Assembly (NCBI RefSeq): GCF_000688335.1
Contig: NZ_JHZX01000001.1
Span: 2,728,001-2,792,000 of the forward strand
Direction: 5' to 3'
Source: Sediminibacter sp. Hel_I_10
GTDB lineage: Bacteria > Bacteroidota > Bacteroidia > Flavobacteriales > Flavobacteriaceae
DNA length: 64,000 bases
Part shown: positions 17,012 to 25,988 of the stretch, piece after piece
How positions within the stretch are numbered: the first letter of the stretch is position 1
How the letters are laid out: each line of letters opens with the position of its first letter
Made by a program: the position numbers and the translations under genes
The notes under the pieces: model-generated
What the model was told of the DNA's origin: nothing
The model's database searches: none
The model's input: the letters and a program-made list of their open reading frames with translations, nothing else

Positions 17012-19234
17012 ATGGAAATAATGAAACATATGATGAAGAGGAATTATAAACTCGTGCTTTTTGTGCTGCTTCTTGCTTTTGCTTCTTGCAGCTTTACCAC
17101 AAATAAATTTAATGATCCCGATAAGGATAAATTACTAATTCAATTGATTAAATATGTTCTGGAAGAAGGGCATTTTAGTCCGCAGGATATTAATGATACG
17201 TTTTCCGAAAATGTCTATCAAGACTATTTGGAACAGCTAGATCCTTTTAAGCGTTATTTCTATGCTTCGGATATCAAGGAGTTTGATAAATATGCTACAG
17301 AAATAGATGATCAAATCAATGCGTATGACATCTCATTTTTCAATATCACGCATGAGCGTTTATTGAAGCGTATTGCAGAGTCTAAGGAAATGTATAAGGA
17401 AGTACTTTCTGAGCCATTTGACTTTTCAAAAAAAGAAGAATTTTCTACAGATTATGATCAATTGGATTACGTAGATTCTAGAAAGGAAATGAAGGAACGT
17501 TGGAGACAGCAACTTAAGTTTTCTACGATTGCTAATTACGATGATCTTATTTCAGAAGAAGAATATAGCAGTTCAGATAAGCAAAAGCTACAGACTGCAA
17601 ATGATTTAGGTGAAGGTACGGTTGAGAACGTTGCTTCTAAAGAATCAAAATCCGAAACGCGCAAATCTAATGACGATTTAGAAAAAGAAGCCAGAGAAAT
17701 TACTCTAAAATCTTTAGATGAGCTATATGACTTTATTGATGATAGACAACGTAAAGATTGGTTTGCTGTTTACATCAATGCCATAGTAGAAGAATTTGAT
17801 CCACATACCTTTTATTTCGCACCAGAAGAAAAAGAACGATTTGATGTGGCCATGTCCGGTAATTTTGAAGGGATTGGCGCTAGATTACAAAAGAAAATGG
17901 ATAATATCACGGTTACCGAAATTATAAGCGGTGGTCCTGCCTGGAGACAGAATGAACTTGAAGTTGGTGATCAAATCATGAAAGTGAAGCAAGAAGATGA
18001 GGTGGAAGCGGTAAATGTCGTCGGTATGCGTCTAGATGATGCTATTAAGTTTATTAAAGGTCCTAAAGGCACTGATGTAACCTTGACCTTAAAGCGTGTA
18101 GACGGAGCCATTGAAGACATCACGATTAGACGTGATATTGTTGAGATTGAAGAGACCTATGCTAAGTCATCAACGGTTAAAAAAGATGGTAAGACTTTTG
18201 GAGTGATCAACCTTCCTAAGTTTTACGTAGATTTTGAAGACTATGCTAAAAGAAATGCAGCTTCAGATATCAAATTAGAATTAGAGCGCTTAAAAGAAGC
18301 AGGTGTTGAAGGTATTGTGCTCGATTTAAGAAATAATGGCGGCGGTTCTTTGCAAACAGTAGTGGATATGGGCGGATTGTTTATAGAAGAAGGTCCTATC
18401 GTACAAGTCAAAACAGCAGGAGAGCCAAAGGAAATTTTGAATGATAAAGACAAATCTATTGTTTGGGATGGTCCATTGGTCATTTTGGTCAACGAACTCT
18501 CTGCTTCTGCTTCTGAAATTTTAGCAGCGGCGATGCAAGATTACAAAAGAGCAATCGTTATCGGGAGTAAGCAAACCTATGGTAAGGGAACTGTGCAAAA
18601 CGTATTGGACCTTAACCGCATGGTAAGATCAAATGATAATGGTGATATGGGCGCTTTAAAATTTACAACCCAAAAATTCTACCGAATCAATGGTGGTTCT
18701 ACCCAATTAGAAGGTGTTAAAAGTGATGTCGTCGTTCCAGACCGTTACAGTTACATAAACATTGGAGAGAAAGATCAAGACAATCCATTGCCTTGGGATA
18801 AAATAGATTCTGTGGATTATGATCTGTGGAAAGGGTATTATGATTATGATTCTACTGTTTCAAAAAGTAAAGAAAGAATGGCTAACAACAATCAATTAAA
18901 GCTAATTGATGCCAACGCCCAATGGGTTAAGAAAATTAGAGATAAAGAGAGCTATTCTTTAAACTACGAGGATTACAAGAAGGATATGTCAGAAAATGAA
19001 GAGGAGTCCAAACGCTTTGACGAGATCTCAGGCTACACTACAAATTTGACATTTGAATCTTTACCTTACGAGCAAGAAATGATGGCTAAAGACTCTGTAT
19101 TACAAGAAAAACGTCAACGCTGGCACACAAGCCTTAGCAAAGATGTGTATATGGAAGAGGCGCTTAATGTTTTAAACGATTTAAAAATGACTTACGAGGT
19201 GAAAACAAAAGTAGCCAGTTCCGTAAAAAACTAA
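17012..19234 (+). CDS. Tail-specific carboxy-terminal processing protease, S41
   Basis: This periplasmic protease of the Prc/Tsp type cuts proteins at their C-termini. It has a lipoprotein-like N-terminus (LLLAFASCSF), a helical TSP N-terminal domain, a PDZ domain (about residues 250-340, GIGARLQKKMDNITVTEIISGGPAW) and the S41 catalytic domain with LRNNGGGSL, the nucleophile in SASASEILAAAMQDY and the Lys in TYGKGTVQ, then a DUF3340-like C-terminal part. The frame is open from TTG 16991; ATG 17012 (or 17021) is preferred because it places the signal near the terminus. The permease gene starts 2 nt later. Confidence 0.92.
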   Translation: MEIMKHMMKRNYKLVLFVLLLAFASCSFTTNKFNDPDKDKLLIQLIKYVLEEGHFSPQDINDTFSENVYQDYLEQLDPFKRYFYASDIKEFDKYATEIDDQINAYDISFFNITHERLLKRIAESKEMYKEVLSEPFDFSKKEEFSTDYDQLDYVDSRKEMKERWRQQLKFSTIANYDDLISEEEYSSSDKQKLQTANDLGEGTVENVASKESKSETRKSNDDLEKEAREITLKSLDELYDFIDDRQRKDWFAVYINAIVEEFDPHTFYFAPEEKERFDVAMSGNFEGIGARLQKKMDNITVTEIISGGPAWRQNELEVGDQIMKVKQEDEVEAVNVVGMRLDDAIKFIKGPKGTDVTLTLKRVDGAIEDITIRRDIVEIEETYAKSSTVKKDGKTFGVINLPKFYVDFEDYAKRNAASDIKLELERLKEAGVEGIVLDLRNNGGGSLQTVVDMGGLFIEEGPIVQVKTAGEPKEILNDKDKSIVWDGPLVILVNELSASASEILAAAMQDYKRAIVIGSKQTYGKGTVQNVLDLNRMVRSNDNGDMGALKFTTQKFYRINGGSTQLEGVKSDVVVPDRYSYINIGEKDQDNPLPWDKIDSVDYDLWKGYYDYDSTVSKSKERMANNNQLKLIDANAQWVKKIRDKESYSLNYEDYKKDMSENEEESKRFDEISGYTTNLTFESLPYEQEMMAKDSVLQEKRQRWHTSLSKDVYMEEALNVLNDLKMTYEVKTKVASSVKN

Positions 19235-19235
19235 T

Positions 19236-20333
19236 ATGGCTAAATCCAGTAGCTCATTAACACAATTAGCGCTCCAAAAGTTTAAAAAGAACTTTTGGGG
19301 CGTTTTTAGTTTCTGGTTGATTATAGCAACCGGGCTGATATCCATCTTTGCTTATGTAGTAGCTCCAGACGATTCTCAGAATGCCAATCAAATGCATTTG
19401 TCCATTCATTCCAACCGTCCCGGATTTCAGGTTGAGATGCTTATTATTCCTTCGGAAATAGGAACGTCTCAAAATTGGTTCTCAAAACTGATGCTTGGTG
19501 ATGCTCATGCAAATACAGAGATTCCTATTTCAGAATATCATATTGAAGGTAACCATTTAGTATATACGGAATATGCTTCCGATGGTCTTATTGGTGCGGA
19601 AAAAGAAGTGAGTTTAGATCTTTTTCCAGAAAGGGAGTATCAAGAATTTATAGTAGAACGCACCTTCTTATTTGGTACAGATAAATATGGGCGAGACTTG
19701 TTAAGCAGGATTCTGATAGGTTCTAGAATTTCGTTCTTTATAGGGTTTGTAGCGGTATTTATCTCTTTGGCTATTGGTCTTGTTATGGGCAGTATTGCAG
19801 GCTACTTTGGGGGTAAGATTGATGCCGCCATTATGTGGATCATAAACGTGACCTGGTCCATACCTACCTTATTATTGGTAATTGCCATTACTTTGGCTTT
19901 GGGTAAAGGCTTCTGGCAAGTGTTTATTGCTGTTGGTCTTACCATGTGGGTAGAAGTAGCACGTGTGGTGCGAGGGCAAATCATTAGTGCCAAAGAAATG
20001 CAATATGTTACTGCTGCAAGAGCTTTAGGTTATAACGATTATAGAATCATCTCAAAACACATTCTTCCCAATATCATGGCACCTATTATTGTCATTTCCG
20101 CAGCAAACTTTGCCGCAGCCATTTTAATAGAAAGTGGGTTGAGCTTTTTAGGGATTGGTGCACAGCCGCCAATGGCAAGTTGGGGCGCTATGATTAAGGA
20201 CCATTACAACTACATCATCTTGGGCAAACCTTATTTGGCTTTAATTCCCGGACTTTGTATCATGATTTTGGTGATGGCATTTATGTTGATTGGGAATGCG
20301 CTTAGGGATGCTTTGGATGTGAAAGCCTCATGA
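19236..20333 (+). CDS. OppC/DppC-type ABC transporter permease
   Basis: The 365-residue protein is the inner-membrane permease half of a peptide or nickel ABC importer. It has an OppC_N-like first helix, then about 95 extra periplasmic residues (roughly 47-140), the family's FGTDKYGRDLLSRILIGSR, and the BPD_transp_1 domain with the EAA loop EMQYVTAARALGYNDYRIISKHILPN and the end motif SGLSFLGIGAQPPMASWG. No ATPase, partner permease or binding protein gene is adjacent, so the rest of the transporter must be encoded elsewhere. It is probably cotranscribed with the protease gene. Confidence 0.88.
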   Translation: MAKSSSSLTQLALQKFKKNFWGVFSFWLIIATGLISIFAYVVAPDDSQNANQMHLSIHSNRPGFQVEMLIIPSEIGTSQNWFSKLMLGDAHANTEIPISEYHIEGNHLVYTEYASDGLIGAEKEVSLDLFPEREYQEFIVERTFLFGTDKYGRDLLSRILIGSRISFFIGFVAVFISLAIGLVMGSIAGYFGGKIDAAIMWIINVTWSIPTLLLVIAITLALGKGFWQVFIAVGLTMWVEVARVVRGQIISAKEMQYVTAARALGYNDYRIISKHILPNIMAPIIVISAANFAAAILIESGLSFLGIGAQPPMASWGAMIKDHYNYIILGKPYLALIPGLCIMILVMAFMLIGNALRDALDVKAS

Positions 20334-20401
20334 TTTGGTGATCATTAGAAAACAGATCAGCTTCTGATCTTAATACTTACGGTCGCTTTAAGAGTTGACA
20401 C

Positions 20402-21010
20402 TTACCTCAATTTTTCTATTTCGGCATTAGTGGCATCTATAAATTCCAATACTTCATCGCGGCCTATGGTTTTTGAGGAAGAGGTAATGAAATAGTTGGG
20501 CAGTTCTTCCCAAGTCTTTAGCAGTTCTTCGCAATAAGCAGAGACATTCCTTTCAATGACTTGAGGTTTGAGCTTATCAGATTTTGTAAAAATGATTGAA
20601 AACGGAATTTGACTAATGCCAAGATATTCCATAAACTCCAAATCAATTTTTTGAGGCTCATGCCTAATATCTACAAGAACAAATGCCGAAACCAATTGCT
20701 GGCGTTGTTCAAAATAATCGGTAATAAAACGCTGAAACTTTTTCTTTGCCGTTTTAGAAACTCTAGCATAACCGTAGCCAGGTAAATCGACTAGAAACCA
20801 TTCTTTATTAATCAAAAAATGATTGATCAATTGGGTTTTGCCTGGTCGTCTTGAGGTTTTAGCTAAGTTTTTATGATTGGTAAGCATATTGATGAGCGAA
20901 GATTTCCCCACATTACTGCGGCCAATAAAGGCGTATTCGGGAATCTGATTTTTGGGGCATTTTGCCACATCAGAATTGCTCATCGTAAATTCAGCCGTTT
21001 TTATAACCAT
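20402..21010 (-). CDS. engB: Ribosome biogenesis GTP-binding protein EngB/YsxC
   Basis: EngB is an essential-type small GTPase acting in large ribosomal subunit assembly. The 202-residue protein has the P-loop [12 protein letters not shown] (G1, about residues 29-40), [14 protein letters not shown] (G2), DLPGYGYA (G3), TKSDK (G4) and SSSK (G5), in the spacing of the TrmE-Era-EngA-EngB group. Length is typical. It is preceded by an exact -7 box and stands as a single gene. Confidence 0.95.
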   Translation of the reverse strand: MVIKTAEFTMSNSDVAKCPKNQIPEYAFIGRSNVGKSSLINMLTNHKNLAKTSRRPGKTQLINHFLINKEWFLVDLPGYGYARVSKTAKKKFQRFITDYFEQRQQLVSAFVLVDIRHEPQKIDLEFMEYLGISQIPFSIIFTKSDKLKPQVIERNVSAYCEELLKTWEELPNYFITSSSKTIGRDEVLEFIDATNAEIEKLR

Positions 21011-21063
21011 ATCGTTTGCTTCTGCACAAAAGGATGTGCTTTTTAATCAAAAAATTATATTGC

Positions 21064-21071
21064 CAAAAATA
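21064..21071 (-). promoter_or_regulatory. -7 promoter box for engB
   Basis: Minus-strand TATTTTTG matches TAnnTTTG exactly, 54 nt before the engB start. Confidence 0.5.
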
Positions 21072-21152
21072 CGAACAAACCAATCGTCTTAGCAAATACA
21101 ATAGCTATGTTTCATCTCATATTGAGAATTGAGATGCGTTTAAAGGTATTTC

Positions 21153-21917
21153 TTAAAGCTTGCGCTTTTCAAACCAAGCGTTAAGTAGCTCGTTGAACTC
21201 TTCAGGATGTTCCATCATGGCCGCATGACCACATTTGTCAATCCAGTACAAATCAGAATTTGGGAGTAATTCTTGAAATTCCGTAGCAACTTCAGGAGGT
21301 GTTACCGTATCATTTTTACCCCAAATAATGCAAACGGGAAGTGTCATGTTAGGCAAATCCTTAGACATATTGTGGCGAATGGCACTTTTGGCAATCGCTA
21401 ATGTTTTGATTAGCTTATTTCGGTCATTTACAGTTTCGTAAACTTCATCTACAATGTCTTTGGTGGCAACAGCGGGATCATAAAACACATCTTGTGCTTT
21501 CTTCTTGATCACCTCATAATCGCCACGTTTTGTATAACCACCGCCCATAGCACTTTCGTAAAGACCAGAACTTCCAGTAATGATCAAGGCTTTTACCTTT
21601 TTAGGAAACATTTTAGTATGGTAGAGACCAATATGCCCACCTAGCGAATTTCCGAGTAAAATAACATCGTCAAGTTCTTTAAAAGCAATAAAGTCATGAA
21701 GGTATTTGGCAAAACTCTTCACGTTGGTCTTTAAAAGAGACATGCTATAAATGGGTAGCTCGGGAATAATGACTCTATAGCCTCTTTTGCTAAAGTATTC
21801 TGTAACCGCATCAAAATTACTTAAGCCTCCCATAAGCCCGTGAAGCACAATGAGTGGCTTGCCTTCGCCTACTTCGATATAGCTGTAATCTCTCTCTCTT
21901 TTTAAACGGTGTGCCAT
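21153..21917 (-). CDS. Alpha/beta-hydrolase fold protein
   Basis: The 254-residue cytoplasmic-type hydrolase has the oxyanion motif VLHGLMGGLSNF (about residues 24-35), the nucleophile elbow LLGNSLGGHIGL (Ser about 94), an acidic residue in IIWGKNDTVTPPE and the catalytic His in DKCGHAAMMEHPEEF. There is no signal peptide. The substrate cannot be deduced; relatives are annotated as esterases or meta-cleavage hydrolases. It is a single gene with its own -7 box, next to but not part of the dcw cluster. Confidence 0.85.
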   Translation of the reverse strand: MAHRLKRERDYSYIEVGEGKPLIVLHGLMGGLSNFDAVTEYFSKRGYRVIIPELPIYSMSLLKTNVKSFAKYLHDFIAFKELDDVILLGNSLGGHIGLYHTKMFPKKVKALIITGSSGLYESAMGGGYTKRGDYEVIKKKAQDVFYDPAVATKDIVDEVYETVNDRNKLIKTLAIAKSAIRHNMSKDLPNMTLPVCIIWGKNDTVTPPEVATEFQELLPNSDLYWIDKCGHAAMMEHPEEFNELLNAWFEKRKL

Positions 21918-21942
21918 TAATAGTTGGTGCTTTGGTCAAAAA

Positions 21943-21950
21943 CAAATATA
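21943..21950 (-). promoter_or_regulatory. -7 promoter box for the alpha/beta hydrolase
   Basis: Minus-strand TATATTTG matches TAnnTTTG exactly, 26 nt upstream of the start codon. Confidence 0.55.
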
Positions 21951-22134
21951 GGTATTTCCATTAAAAGTAAACCATATTATTTCTGATGCTATAAATCAAT
22001 TGCGGGTAGATGTTAACAACAAAAATGGGACGGACTTCTAAGATTTCAGCACCTTGTCATCAAAGAGATTAAGGGGTTTTATTCGGAAATAGGACTTTGA
22101 AATTGGCAACCAAACCACCCTTTTTATCAACAAT

Positions 22135-22158
22135 GTGGAATATAGTGGTAAATAGTGG
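22135..22158 (+). promoter_or_regulatory. MraZ-box-like array (three GTGG repeats)
   Basis: GTGG occurs at 22135, 22145 and 22155, an exact 10-bp period (GTGGAATATA, GTGGTAAATA, GTGGTATAAT). MraZ operators in other bacteria are direct TGGGN or related repeats with one-helical-turn spacing, so this fits an autoregulatory operator of the cluster. It lies over the expected -33 region. Confidence 0.6.
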
Positions 22159-22170
22159 TATAATTTTCAA

Positions 22171-22178
22171 TATATTTG
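22171..22178 (+). promoter_or_regulatory. -7 promoter box of the dcw cluster
   Basis: TATATTTG matches TAnnTTTG exactly, 35 nt before the mraZ start and just downstream of the GTGG repeats. It is the only good promoter signal I see before mraZ. Confidence 0.6.
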
Positions 22179-22212
22179 AATTGTAAACGTTTATAAGATC
22201 AAACCCATCATT

Positions 22213-22680
22213 TTGAACCCTTTAATAGGAACATACGAGTGTAAAGTTGATGCCAAAGGAAGGCTGATGCTCCCTGCTGCCATAAAAAAGCAGCTGCTCC
22301 CTGTGTTGCAAAATGGTTTTGTCTTGAAGCGAGCGGTATTTCAACCTTGCTTAGAATTGTACCCAATGAGTGAATGGGACAGCTTAATGCAAAAAATAAA
22401 TAAGCTCAACAGATTCAAGAAAAAGAATAATGATTTTATCAGACGCTTTACGGCAGGTCTTAAAATGGTTGAGGTAGATGCTACCGGAAGATTGCTTATT
22501 CCAAAAGATTTGGTGGCATTTTCTGGTATTAGCAAAGATATTGTAGTGTCTTCTGCCATCAACATCATTGAGATTTGGGACAAGGATAAATATGAACAGG
22601 CTATTGATGATGCTACGGGAGATTTTGCAGATTTAGCCGAAGAAGTAATGGGACAAGATGACGACGATGGACTATCATAA
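22213..22680 (+). CDS. mraZ: Transcriptional regulator MraZ
   Basis: MraZ is an AbrB-fold, ring-forming DNA-binding protein that regulates the division and wall (dcw) cluster it heads. The 155-residue protein contains both signature copies, DAKGRLMLPAA (about residues 13-23) and DATGRLLIPKDL (about 91-102). The start is TTG at 22213; no in-frame ATG lies near and the family begins with N-x-x-I/L-G-T-Y-E, so TTG is used. The three GTGG repeats upstream are its likely operator. The gene's end overlaps rsmH. Confidence 0.93.
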   Translation: MNPLIGTYECKVDAKGRLMLPAAIKKQLLPVLQNGFVLKRAVFQPCLELYPMSEWDSLMQKINKLNRFKKKNNDFIRRFTAGLKMVEVDATGRLLIPKDLVAFSGISKDIVVSSAINIIEIWDKDKYEQAIDDATGDFADLAEEVMGQDDDDGLS

Positions 22681-23563
22681 CCCGGTATTGTTAAAAGAAA
22701 CAGTGGATGGCTTGGCTATTAAACCAAGCGGTATCTATGTGGATGTCACCTTTGGTGGTGGTGGCCACAGTAAGGAAATTCTTAAAAGGTTGGGGCCAGA
22801 AGGGAAGTTGTTTGCTTTTGATCAAGACAAGGATGCGCTTTTAAACACCATTGACGATTCTCGTTTTACGTTGATCAATGAGAATTTTAGACATGTCAAA
22901 CGATTTCTAAGATTTTATGGTGCCAAGGAAGTAGACGGTGTGTTGGCGGATTTTGGTGTGTCATCCCATCAATTTGATGTTGCTGAGCGCGGATTTTCTA
23001 CACGTTTTGAGGCAGATTTAGATATGCGCATGAATCAAGATGATAAAATATCAGCTTATCACGTGGTCAATGAATATGATGAGGAGCAAATAAAGCGCGT
23101 GTTGCTTCAATATGGAGAGTTGAGACAGGCTCCAGCGATGGCTAAAGCTATTGTAGATGAGCGTAAAAACGCGGTAATCAAAACAAGTGAACATTTAAAG
23201 AAAACCTTAAATCGGTTTTTGAATCATAAAAGAGAAAATAAGGTCTTGGCTCAAATTTACCAGGCCATTCGTATTGAGGTCAATCAAGAAATTGAGGTGC
23301 TTAAGGAGTTTTTGCAACAAACACCCGAGGTCTTGAAAAAGGGTGGGAGATTAAGTGTCATCTCATACCATTCATTAGAAGATCGTCTAGTGAAACGCTT
23401 TATCAGAAATGGATTGTTTGAGGGGGAGCCAGAGCGTGACGTATTTGGGCGTTACGAGGTGCCTTTAAAAAAGGTAGGAAATTTAATCGTACCAACAGCA
23501 GCAGAAATTTCGGCAAACAATAGAGCGCGGAGTGCAAAATTAAGAATTGCTAAAAAGCTATAA
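22667..23563 (+). CDS. rsmH: 16S rRNA (cytosine1402-N4)-methyltransferase
   Basis: RsmH (MraW) methylates N4 of C1402 in 16S rRNA using SAM. The protein starts MDYHNPVLLKETVDGL, has the SAM motif YVDVTFGGGGHSKEIL, FAFDQDKDAL, DGVLADFGVSSHQFD and the C-terminal SVISYHSLEDRLVKRF. Two starts are possible: 22658 and 22667; the family's usual N-terminus (M-x-Y-H-N-P-V-L-L) favours 22667, still overlapping mraZ by 14 nt. It gives 298 residues, the normal length. Confidence 0.94.
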   Translation: MDYHNPVLLKETVDGLAIKPSGIYVDVTFGGGGHSKEILKRLGPEGKLFAFDQDKDALLNTIDDSRFTLINENFRHVKRFLRFYGAKEVDGVLADFGVSSHQFDVAERGFSTRFEADLDMRMNQDDKISAYHVVNEYDEEQIKRVLLQYGELRQAPAMAKAIVDERKNAVIKTSEHLKKTLNRFLNHKRENKVLAQIYQAIRIEVNQEIEVLKEFLQQTPEVLKKGGRLSVISYHSLEDRLVKRFIRNGLFEGEPERDVFGRYEVPLKKVGNLIVPTAAEISANNRARSAKLRIAKKL

Positions 23564-23662
23564 GCTCCGTGAGTTTGGTTGGTTTATATGAAGTAAGCAG
23601 CACTTAACATAAATAATCAAATAATTTTCAATACAGTAACGTCGTGCAATTAAAGAGGATCT

Positions 23663-23980
23663 ATGAAGAACAATGTTAGCGGCATATTGAGAGGTAAGTT
23701 TTTAGTGAGTGATGACTCTTTTAAAAACTGGAGAATAATCATTTTTATCTCATTCTTGGCCATTATCATGATTGCAAGTTCGCATAGCGCAGATCAAAAA
23801 GTCTACAAAATTGCAAGAATGAAAAATGAGGTTAAAGAATTAAGATCGGCATTTGTTGACGGAAGAGGAAAGCTGATGAGAATGAAAAAAGAGTCACATA
23901 TAGAAAGTGTAATGAGAGAAAAAGGGATTGTAATCTCAGAGATCCCGCCAAGAAAAATAAAAGTAAAATCACAGGATTAA
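23663..23980 (+). CDS. ftsL: FtsL-like cell division protein
   Basis: FtsL is a bitopic divisome protein that with FtsB activates FtsWI. The 105-residue protein has a short cytoplasmic part, one membrane helix (about residues 26-43, IIIFISFLAIIMIASS) and a basic coiled-coil periplasmic part (KIARMKNEVKELRSAF), the FtsL shape. The assignment rests on this shape and on its fixed place between rsmH and ftsI; sequence similarity in this family is weak. A 99-nt gap precedes it. Confidence 0.8.
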   Translation: MKNNVSGILRGKFLVSDDSFKNWRIIIFISFLAIIMIASSHSADQKVYKIARMKNEVKELRSAFVDGRGKLMRMKKESHIESVMREKGIVISEIPPRKIKVKSQD

Positions 23981-23984
23981 AACC

Positions 23985-25988
23985 GTGGCAATAACCGAAA
24001 AAAACATATTAAACCGATTGTACTTTGTGGCTGGCTGCATGTTTGTGTTCGCGCTTGCTGTGGTGTTCAAGTTGTGTGTGATTCAATATGTTCAGGGAGA
24101 TGAATACCGCAGTCTATCTGAAGATCGTATTGTGAAAAACATCGAAATTCAGGCCAATCGGGGTAACGTGTATTCTGCAGATGGAAGTTTATTGGCAACA
24201 TCGATTCCTAAATATGATATTAGAATTGATGCCATTCAGCCAAAACAAGAAACCTTTAACGCGTTGATCAAACCTTTAGGAGATTCGCTTTCAAAATACA
24301 CTGGTAAAAGCTCTAGTTATCATCAAAACAGCATTAAAAAAGCTCGAAATAACAAGAACCGCTATTTTCTTTTAGCCAGAAATATTAGTTATTCAGATTA
24401 CATACGGCTACGCAATTTTCCAATGCTTAATCTAGGTGCGATCAAGGGCGGTCTTATTGTTGAGCAAACTACAAGGAGAGAGCATCCTATGGGTGGTATT
24501 GCAGAGCGTACTATTGGTTACGAGCGTAAGGACGATCAAGGTAATGTTACAAGACCAGGGATTGATGGTGCTTTTGGAGCAAGATACTTAACAGGTACAA
24601 ACGGCAAGCGACTGAGTCAAAAAATTGGAAACGGGAAATGGAAACCAATTGTAGATTACAACCAAGTAGAGCCAAAAGATGGTTATGATGTGTACACCAC
24701 TATAGATGTCAATATTCAGGATATCGCGCACCATTCGCTTTTAGGACAATTGGAATATTATGAAGCAGAACATGGCTGTGCTGTGGTAATGGATGTTAAA
24801 ACTGGAGAAATTCGCGCCATCTCTAATTTGGGTCGAAATACCAATGGCGAGTATTATGAGCGTCTTAATTACGCTGTTGGTGAGAGTCATGAGCCGGGAT
24901 CTACCTTTAAAGTCATGGCCTTAATGGCGGCTTTGGAAGACAAGGTTATTGATACGTCATCTGTGGTCGATACTCAAAAAGGTGTCAAGCGTTTCTACGG
25001 AAGAAATATATACGACTCACATCACGGTGGCTACGGAAAAATATCTGCTGCACGAGCACTAGAAGTGTCTTCCAACATTGGTTTGGCCACAATTATTGAT
25101 GAGCATTATTCTGATCAACCAAATAAATTTATTGATCATATCAAGTCTTGGCATTTAAATAAAATGCTTGGTGTCTCAATTATAGGGGAAGGTGCTCCAG
25201 TGATTCCAGAGCCAGGTGATAAGCTTTGGAGTAAAAATGCGTTGCCATCTATGGCTTATGGTTATAATCTTAAAATGACGCCGTTGCAGGTTTTGGCCTT
25301 CTACAATGCCATAGCAAATAACGGAGAAATGGTGAAACCACGATTTATAAAATCGGTTAAGGAGTTTGATAAGGATATTGAGGTTTTCGAAAAAGAGGTT
25401 ATTAATGAGCAAATCTGTTCTGAAAAGACTTTAAAAGAAATACGAGAGATTCTTAAAAATATTGTCGTGCGAGGTACTGGTTCTAGTTTGTATTCCGAAA
25501 ACTTCTCTATGGCGGGCAAGACTGGTACAGCCCAAACCGAATATTGGATGGATGGCTGGAAAGAGAACAAGCGTTATATCTCTTCGTTTGCAGGGTATTT
25601 TCCTGCGGAAAACCCTAAATACTCCTGTATTGTGGTCATTCATAAACCGAGTACCAATAAAGGGTATTATGGCGCAGATGTATCGGGTCCCGTATTTAAA
25701 AGAATTGCCCAAAAAATATTTACAGAAACCCCTTTGGTGGATGAGGTAGAGCAGTTGGGTGTTGTGAGTACTAAAGCAGATCAAGAGTTTCAAGATTTTT
25801 TTAAAACAGCTCAAACTTATAAAACCATTATGCCAAACGTTGTGGGCTTACCTACAATGGACGCTTTGGCATTATTAGAAAACATGGGGCTTAAGGTCAC
25901 AACCAAAGGGGTTGGTACCGTAAAATACCAGTCTGTAGAAAAGGGCATCAAAGTTAAACGTAATCAAACGGTTCTCATAAATAGTTAA
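23985..25988 (+). CDS. ftsI: Septal peptidoglycan transpeptidase (PBP3/FtsI type) with PASTA domain
   Basis: FtsI cross-links septal peptidoglycan in the divisome. The 667-residue class B PBP has one N-terminal membrane helix (about residues 12-32), a PBP dimer domain and the transpeptidase domain with HEPGSTFKVM (active Ser), SSNIG (SxN) and AGKTGTAQ (KTG). A single C-terminal PASTA domain (about 610-667, MPNVVGLPTMDALALLENMG) is present, unlike E. coli FtsI. Start is GTG 23985, 4 nt after ftsL. Its stop overlaps the murE start (TAATG). Confidence 0.93.
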   Translation: MAITEKNILNRLYFVAGCMFVFALAVVFKLCVIQYVQGDEYRSLSEDRIVKNIEIQANRGNVYSADGSLLATSIPKYDIRIDAIQPKQETFNALIKPLGDSLSKYTGKSSSYHQNSIKKARNNKNRYFLLARNISYSDYIRLRNFPMLNLGAIKGGLIVEQTTRREHPMGGIAERTIGYERKDDQGNVTRPGIDGAFGARYLTGTNGKRLSQKIGNGKWKPIVDYNQVEPKDGYDVYTTIDVNIQDIAHHSLLGQLEYYEAEHGCAVVMDVKTGEIRAISNLGRNTNGEYYERLNYAVGESHEPGSTFKVMALMAALEDKVIDTSSVVDTQKGVKRFYGRNIYDSHHGGYGKISAARALEVSSNIGLATIIDEHYSDQPNKFIDHIKSWHLNKMLGVSIIGEGAPVIPEPGDKLWSKNALPSMAYGYNLKMTPLQVLAFYNAIANNGEMVKPRFIKSVKEFDKDIEVFEKEVINEQICSEKTLKEIREILKNIVVRGTGSSLYSENFSMAGKTGTAQTEYWMDGWKENKRYISSFAGYFPAENPKYSCIVVIHKPSTNKGYYGADVSGPVFKRIAQKIFTETPLVDEVEQLGVVSTKADQEFQDFFKTAQTYKTIMPNVVGLPTMDALALLENMGLKVTTKGVGTVKYQSVEKGIKVKRNQTVLINS

